Shown one piece after another: positions 6,624 through 9,430 of a stretch of 9,430 nucleotides of DNA (positions are counted from its first letter, which is position 1; each line of letters begins with the position of its first letter). The stretch covers positions 1-9,430 of the forward strand of contig JASSUF010000100.1 of assembly GCA_031963365.1 (NCBI GenBank). The letters are read 5' to 3'. The stretch is from JASSUD01 sp031963365. GTDB lineage: Bacteria > Pseudomonadota > Gammaproteobacteria > Burkholderiales > Burkholderiaceae. Made by a program: the position numbers and the translations under genes. Below the pieces are notes generated by a model that searched no databases, was not told where the DNA came from, and saw nothing but the letters and a program-made list of their open reading frames with translations.

Positions 6624-6950
6624 CTACAGGTGGCCATCTAAAAAGGCGGTGAGCTGTGGCTTAGAGAGTGCACCTACTTTTTGAGCAACCATAATCCCAT
6701 TTTTAAACAGAATAAGGGTAGGAATGCCACGCACACCAAATTTTGCAGGGATTAACTGATTTTCATCAATATTAATTTTTGCAATTTGTAGACGCTCGCC
6801 ATAGTCTTTTGCAATGTCTTCTAAGACTTTTGCGATCATTTTACAGGGGCCACACCATGGCGCCCAAAAATCGAGTAAAACAGGGCGTCCGGATTGGATG
6901 ACATCAACGTCGAAAGAGGCGTCGCTCACCGGTTTAATAAGGTCGCTCAT
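6624..6950 (-). CDS. trxA: Thioredoxin 1
   Basis: TrxA is the small cytosolic dithiol reductant that serves ribonucleotide reductase, methionine sulfoxide reductases and other targets, and is itself reduced by thioredoxin reductase. The 108-residue length equals the classical form. The active site FWAPWCGPCK has C33 and C36, the buried D27 is present, and GIPT at 75-78 supplies the cis-proline P77 next to the active site. The pattern KINIDEN...FGVRGIPTLILFKNG (58-85) is typical. No residues are missing. The gene lies upstream of rho on the same strand, as in Burkholderia, but 356 bases separate them, so independent transcription of rho is plausible. The Shine-Dalgarno is weak: the nearest AGG is about 12 bases before the ATG. 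No convincing trxA promoter was found in the spacer upstream. Confidence 0.98.
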   Translation of the reverse strand: MSDLIKPVSDASFDVDVIQSGRPVLLDFWAPWCGPCKMIAKVLEDIAKDYGERLQIAKINIDENQLIPAKFGVRGIPTLILFKNGIMVAQKVGALSKPQLTAFLDGHL

Positions 6951-7136
6951 TGCAGTATGGGCCTAAGAGAATGCAGATCTTAAATCAGCTTGAGGAGTGC
7001 GTGAAAGTAGACAAAAAGTGTGCGCGTTAGGCGCAAAAAGTGCAATGCTACACTAAACAGAGTGTACTAGAAAAGGGGGCAGATAAATCTAAGAACAGGT
7101 TCGGCATTCCAAATTGTATATCCGCCCTTTTGAGGG
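6951..7136. other. Trx-side intergenic stretch without a gene
   Basis: This is the part of the trxA-ffs spacer before the repeats. It should contain the trxA promoter on the minus strand, but I could not find a -35/-10 pair worth naming. It holds two small inverted repeats, TGCGC/GCGCA (7021-7025 with 7031-7035) and TACACT/AGTGTA (7049-7054 with 7061-7066), neither followed by a T-run. The short reading frames here have no recognisable protein. Confidence 0.5.
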
Positions 7137-7215
7137 GTTATAAGCTGGTCATCAGGGAAGCAGTGGTGCGCATGTTGGGGAACGTTGCCCACCACCAACC
7201 TACCATTCTTTGCTT
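7137..7215 (-). repeat. Dispersed repeat copy C (inverted orientation)
   Basis: Read on the minus strand, this copy starts AAGCAAAGAAT (as in copy A), then GGTAGGTTGG, matches copy D exactly over 35 bases (7170-7204 against 7264-7298), and continues with CCACTGC and a looser match to ATAAC. It is also bounded by its own 9-bp inverted repeat AGGGAAGCA (7154-7162) and TGCTTCCCT (7211-7219), so it can fold alone as well as pair with copy D. Confidence 0.8.
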
Positions 7216-7298
7216 CCCTTGTGGTTAGTTGAGTTTGATAGAACCATTTTACATATGCATCTCGGTAGGTTGGTGGTGGGCAACGTTCCCCAACATGC
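7170..7298. repeat. 35-bp perfect inverted repeat formed by copies C and D
   Basis: Arms 7170-7204 and 7264-7298 are exact reverse complements, separated by 59 bases. Pairing continues imperfectly outward for about 13 further bases through the shared GCAGTGG/CCACTGC. It can form a long stem in RNA, or a cruciform in DNA, between the divergent trxA and ffs promoters. Confidence 0.85.
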
Positions 7299-7333
7299 AG
7301 GCCACTGCCTTTTTGATTGCCTGCATAACATCA
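7264..7333 (+). repeat. Dispersed repeat copy D, abutting the ffs promoter
   Basis: These 70 bases align without gaps to 1492-1561 (58 of 70 identical). The right end, ATAACATCA, stops 16 bases before the -35 box of ffs. Over its first 35 bases it is the exact reverse complement of 7170-7204. The half after position 7298 (CAGGCC, CACTGCC, TGCCTGCATAACATCA) is conserved with copy A, so the element is longer than the GGTAGGTTGG...CCCCAAC hairpin alone. Confidence 0.8.
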
Positions 7334-7349
7334 TTTAATAGCAACTCTT

Positions 7350-7379
7350 TTGAAATTTTTTAAAACACAGTGTTACAAT
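7350..7379 (+). promoter_or_regulatory. Sigma-70 promoter of ffs
   Basis: TTGAAA (7350-7355) and TACAAT (7374-7379) each match consensus at five of six positions, with an 18-base spacer and an extended -10 TGt directly before the -10 box (7371-7373). The predicted start about 7 bases downstream (near 7386) coincides with the 5' end of the SRP RNA stem. This is the most convincing promoter in the window. Confidence 0.8.
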
Positions 7380-7386
7380 GCGCGTC

Positions 7387-7483
7387 GACGGGCCTCCCCG
7401 CATGGGGGTATGGTGAATCTGGTCAGATCGGGAACGAAGCAGCCACAGCTAATGCCGCCAGTGCCGGGGGTCGGGCTCGTCCC
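7387..7483 (+). ncRNA. ffs: 4.5S signal recognition particle RNA (bacterial small SRP RNA)
   Basis: This RNA pairs with Ffh to deliver nascent membrane proteins to the translocon. The diagnostic domain IV hairpin is present: GGTCAG (7421-7426), a GGAA tetraloop (7431-7434) and GAAGCAGCC (7436-7444), with the symmetric internal loop residues CAG/AGCAG. The base pair closing the tetraloop is G7430-C7435, where E. coli has C-G, a compensatory swap. The 5' and 3' ends pair: GACGGGCC (7387-7394) with GGGCTCGTC (7474-7481 with one G-U), then CCCCGCA with TGCCGGGG. The length is about 97 nt. It lies between its own promoter and an intrinsic terminator, just before dnaX, as in Burkholderia. Exact ends are inferred from pairing and may be off by a few bases. 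Confidence 0.92.
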
Positions 7484-7515
7484 TCTTTATTTTCTACCGC
7501 TCTGCGTTCTCTCTT

Positions 7516-7539
7516 CGCTGCAACAGCGCTTTTTTCTTT
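7516..7539 (+). terminator. Intrinsic terminator of ffs
   Basis: CGCTG (7516-7520) and CAGCG (7524-7528) form a short GC-rich stem with a 3-nt loop, followed by CTTTTTTCTTT (7529-7539). It lies about 33 bases after the SRP RNA and 27 bases before dnaX. Leaky termination here would let the strong ffs promoter feed dnaX; no separate dnaX promoter is evident. Confidence 0.6.
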
Positions 7540-7565
7540 GAACACTCTCCAAATATACCCTTTAC

Positions 7566-9356
7566 ATGACGCATACAGCGCTTGCACGGAAATGGCGCCC
7601 TAAAGGTTTTGCTTCTCTAGTTGGTCAGGAGCATGTTGTTAGGGCGCTTGTACATTCTTTAGAACAAAACCGGTTGCATCATGCTTACCTTTTTACCGGA
7701 ACTCGAGGCGTAGGTAAGACGACACTCTCGCGCATTTTGGCTACTGCGCTAAATTGCGAACTCGGTATTACCTCTATACCTTGTGGGAAATGTAGGGCCT
7801 GTTTGGAGGTAGAGGCAGGGCATTGCATCGATTATGTAGAGATGGATGCAGCCTCAAACCGTGGCGTAGAAGAAATGACCGCTTTGCTGGAGCAAGCGGT
7901 GTATGCGCCTGTGGCTGCGCGCTTTAAGGTCTACATGATCGATGAAGTGCATATGCTTACCCAGCATGCGTTCAATGCGATGCTCAAAACGCTCGAAGAG
8001 CCGCCTCCACATATCAAATTTATTCTGGCAACCACCGATCCTAAAAAAGTACCTGTGACGGTATTGTCACGCTGCTTGCAATTTAACTTAAAGCCGATGA
8101 CTGCGCTGCAAATTGTGGCGCATCTTGAAACGGTGTTGCAGGCTGAGCATATTCAATATACTCCTGAGGCTTTACCTATTTTGGCGCGTTTGGCGCAAGG
8201 AAGCTTGCGTGATGCGCTCTCCCTGACTGATCAAGCGATCGCTTATAGTGCAGGGGTAATCAGTACAGAAGCGCTGCAGCAGATGTTTGGTACCTTAGAC
8301 CAGAAATATCTAGCGCATCTACTGAGGAGTGTGGCAGCAGGGCAGGGGGCTGCTGTGCTGGATATTGCGGATCAAATGATGGCGCGCGGTGCTTCATTAG
8401 GTGGGGCATTGCAAGATTTGGCTAGTCTTTTACACCGTATAGCTTGGGCGCAGTACGCGCCTGGCTCTTTGAACCAGGCAGATCCTGATTGCGCTGATAT
8501 CAAAGATTTAGCTACTACGCTTACTCCAGAGCAGGTTCAGCTGTATTATCAAATTGCTACCGTTGGACGTAGTGAACTGGGCCTCGCGCCAGATGAATAC
8601 GCTGGTTTTACGATGACTTTACTTCGTATGCTCGCTTTTTATCCAAGCGAAGAAGGCTTAAAGCGCACGAATACACTCCCTTCCCAGTCTGTTTCTTCTG
8701 ACCCAAAGACGGGAGCCACTGCGCCGGCATCACAGGCATTAAGCGCTATAGCTTCTATAGCTTCTATAGCTAAACCAGTAGCACCTGAAATTGCCGTGAA
8801 ACCGGTTGACATAGTAGCCAGTTCTACAGAAAAAATGGTACAAGCAAAGCCGGTGCCTATAGAAGTGGTAAAGTTGCTGCCGGACAGGGATGCTGCTCTT
8901 GCTAAAGTAGAGCCGCCCGCTTCTGAAAAAGCAGTAGTAGATTCGCCTCTTGTCACTGGCCAAAGCCCGTCTTTAGATTGCCTGAAAAATCTAGCCTACT
9001 GGCCCGCCTTAGTCTCTGAGCTTAGTCTGAGTGGATTAGCAAAACAGCTGGCAGTGAATAGTGAGCTTATTCATATTCAGGATAATATCCTCACGCTGCG
9101 TGTGCATTTGAACCAATTGGCTCAGAAGCACTGTGTAGATAAATTGCAGGCGGCTTTGAAAAGCCACTTTGAGCATGCGGTGGTGATCAAGACTGAAATT
9201 GGAGCCACTACGCGCACTGCCGCTCAGGATTTAGAAAAAGTACAGACTCAGCGGCAGCAAGAAGCGCAGTACTCAGTAGAAAATAGCCGAGTCGCACAGG
9301 ATTTGCAGCGCCACTTTGATGCACAATTAGTACCGGGCTCAGTTCGAGTAATTTAA
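7566..9356 (+). CDS. dnaX: DNA polymerase III subunits gamma/tau (clamp loader)
   Basis: DnaX is the AAA+ motor of the clamp loader that opens the beta sliding clamp; the tau form also couples polymerase cores to the helicase. The product has 596 residues (E. coli tau 643). Visible parts: Walker A GTRGVGKT (45-52); zinc module C64, C73, C76, C79 with E. coli spacing; Walker B VYMIDE with D126 and E127; sensor LATTDPKK; arginine-finger SRC (168-170); collar domain to about 365 including LASLLHRIAWAQYAP and LGLAPDEYAGFTMTLLRML; a low-complexity Ala/Pro/Val linker (about 372-460); and the tau C-terminal domain (about 470-596) ending DAQLVPGSVRVI. ATG 7566 is the first start after an in-frame TGA at 7539 and fits the family N-terminus (MTxxxLARKWRPK). 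No Shine-Dalgarno sequence is visible. There is no AAAAAAG frameshift heptamer, so the gene probably makes tau only. Confidence 0.97.
   Translation: MTHTALARKWRPKGFASLVGQEHVVRALVHSLEQNRLHHAYLFTGTRGVGKTTLSRILATALNCELGITSIPCGKCRACLEVEAGHCIDYVEMDAASNRGVEEMTALLEQAVYAPVAARFKVYMIDEVHMLTQHAFNAMLKTLEEPPPHIKFILATTDPKKVPVTVLSRCLQFNLKPMTALQIVAHLETVLQAEHIQYTPEALPILARLAQGSLRDALSLTDQAIAYSAGVISTEALQQMFGTLDQKYLAHLLRSVAAGQGAAVLDIADQMMARGASLGGALQDLASLLHRIAWAQYAPGSLNQADPDCADIKDLATTLTPEQVQLYYQIATVGRSELGLAPDEYAGFTMTLLRMLAFYPSEEGLKRTNTLPSQSVSSDPKTGATAPASQALSAIASIASIAKPVAPEIAVKPVDIVASSTEKMVQAKPVPIEVVKLLPDRDAALAKVEPPASEKAVVDSPLVTGQSPSLDCLKNLAYWPALVSELSLSGLAKQLAVNSELIHIQDNILTLRVHLNQLAQKHCVDKLQAALKSHFEHAVVIKTEIGATTRTAAQDLEKVQTQRQQEAQYSVENSRVAQDLQRHFDAQLVPGSVRVI
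8746..8771 (+). repeat. 9-bp in-frame minisatellite in the dnaX linker
   Basis: CTATAGCTT is repeated 2.9 times without mismatch (8746-8754, 8755-8763, 8764-8771) and encodes the tripeptide repeat in AIASIASIAK. Because the unit is three codons long, copy changes would alter the linker length without breaking tau. The tract is inside the flexible linker between clamp-loader core and polymerase-binding domain. Confidence 0.85.
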
Positions 9357-9373
9357 ACCCTGTTCTATAGGGT
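9357..9373 (+). terminator. Small hairpin just after dnaX, doubtful terminator
   Basis: ACCCT (9357-9361) and AGGGT (9369-9373) form a 5-bp stem starting immediately after the dnaX stop codon. No T-run follows, so it is a poor intrinsic terminator. The rest of the window to 9430 is GC-rich with short CCCC/GGGG complementarities (for example GCCCC at 9386 with GGGGT near 9416) and shows no coding start. Confidence 0.2.
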
Positions 9374-9430
9374 GCGTCCTCAATTGCCCCAAAGGGCCCA
9401 TCTTCGGGGTCGTGCGGTGCAAGGTATTCA

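Noticed and set aside
6400..6684. Plus-strand reading frame of 94 codons in the rho-trxA spacer
   Set aside because: It runs through the AT-rich rho leader, the palindrome B (read as GFVPHPNLQ) and the antisense of trxA, and has no family or ribosome site.
7040..7228. Plus-strand reading frame of 62 codons between trxA and ffs
   Set aside because: Its C-terminal half is the translation of repeat copy C, and nothing in it resembles a protein family.
7137..7333. CRISPR-like array suggested by repeated GGTAGGTTGG blocks
   Set aside because: There are only two copies here, in opposite orientation, without regular spacers or cas genes.
7350..7603. Two short plus-strand frames over the ffs region
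   Set aside because: They overlie the SRP RNA gene and its promoter and terminator; the conserved RNA fold explains the sequence.
8829..8837. Six-A run in dnaX near codon 423, close to where E. coli frameshifts to make gamma
   Set aside because: The zero-frame codons are GAA AAA ATG, so the A AAA AAG slippery heptamer is absent, six A's are too few for strong transcriptional slippage, and a -1 shift would add about 24 codons before a stop rather than ending at once.

Overview
The window looks like core chromosome from a Burkholderiaceae-type betaproteobacterium. The evidence is gene content and order (M48 protease | waaF - GT39-like membrane protein - rpmE2 - rho - trxA | ffs - dnaX) together with protein sequences that read as Burkholderia-like, such as the WaaF N-terminus MPRMLIISPNWIGD and the DnaX motif LLHRIAWAQYAP. 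Base composition is visibly less GC-rich than free-living Burkholderia and the spacers are AT-rich. This would fit a host-associated relative such as the fungal endosymbionts Mycoavidus or Glomeribacter, but that placement is inference, not proof.

Layout. Positions 2-1456 (+) hold the 3' part of an M48 zinc metalloprotease gene whose start lies upstream of the window. It converges on a minus-strand block running right to left: trxA (6950-6624), rho (6267-5005), rpmE2 (4841-4560), a polytopic GT39/ArnT-like membrane protein (4532-2685) and waaF (2624-1563). Divergent from trxA, on the + strand, are the 4.5S SRP RNA gene ffs (about 7387-7483, not an ORF, with a strong promoter and its own terminator) and a complete dnaX (7566-9356). 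The last 74 bases hold no recognisable gene; the usual Burkholderia neighbour would be a YbaB-family gene just beyond the edge.

Functionally the window is mostly housekeeping. It covers transcription termination (Rho), translation (L31), redox (thioredoxin), membrane protein targeting (SRP RNA), replication clamp loading (DnaX), outer-membrane quality control (M48/BepA-like) and LPS core synthesis (WaaF plus a possible glycosyltransferase).

The non-routine signal is in the spacers. A dispersed repeat family built on GGTAGGTTGG...CCCCAAC occurs as two alignable 70-base copies (1492-1561, 7264-7333), one inverted copy (7137-7215) and one short palindromic relative (6563-6595), with a possible eroded copy at 2664-2690. 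Two copies form a 35-bp perfect inverted repeat between trxA and ffs. The rho leader contains a 47-nt stretch with no G at all, rich in C and U, which looks like a rut-type Rho-loading site in Rho's own mRNA. I see no dedicated new system, defence locus, CRISPR array or mobile element with a transposase.
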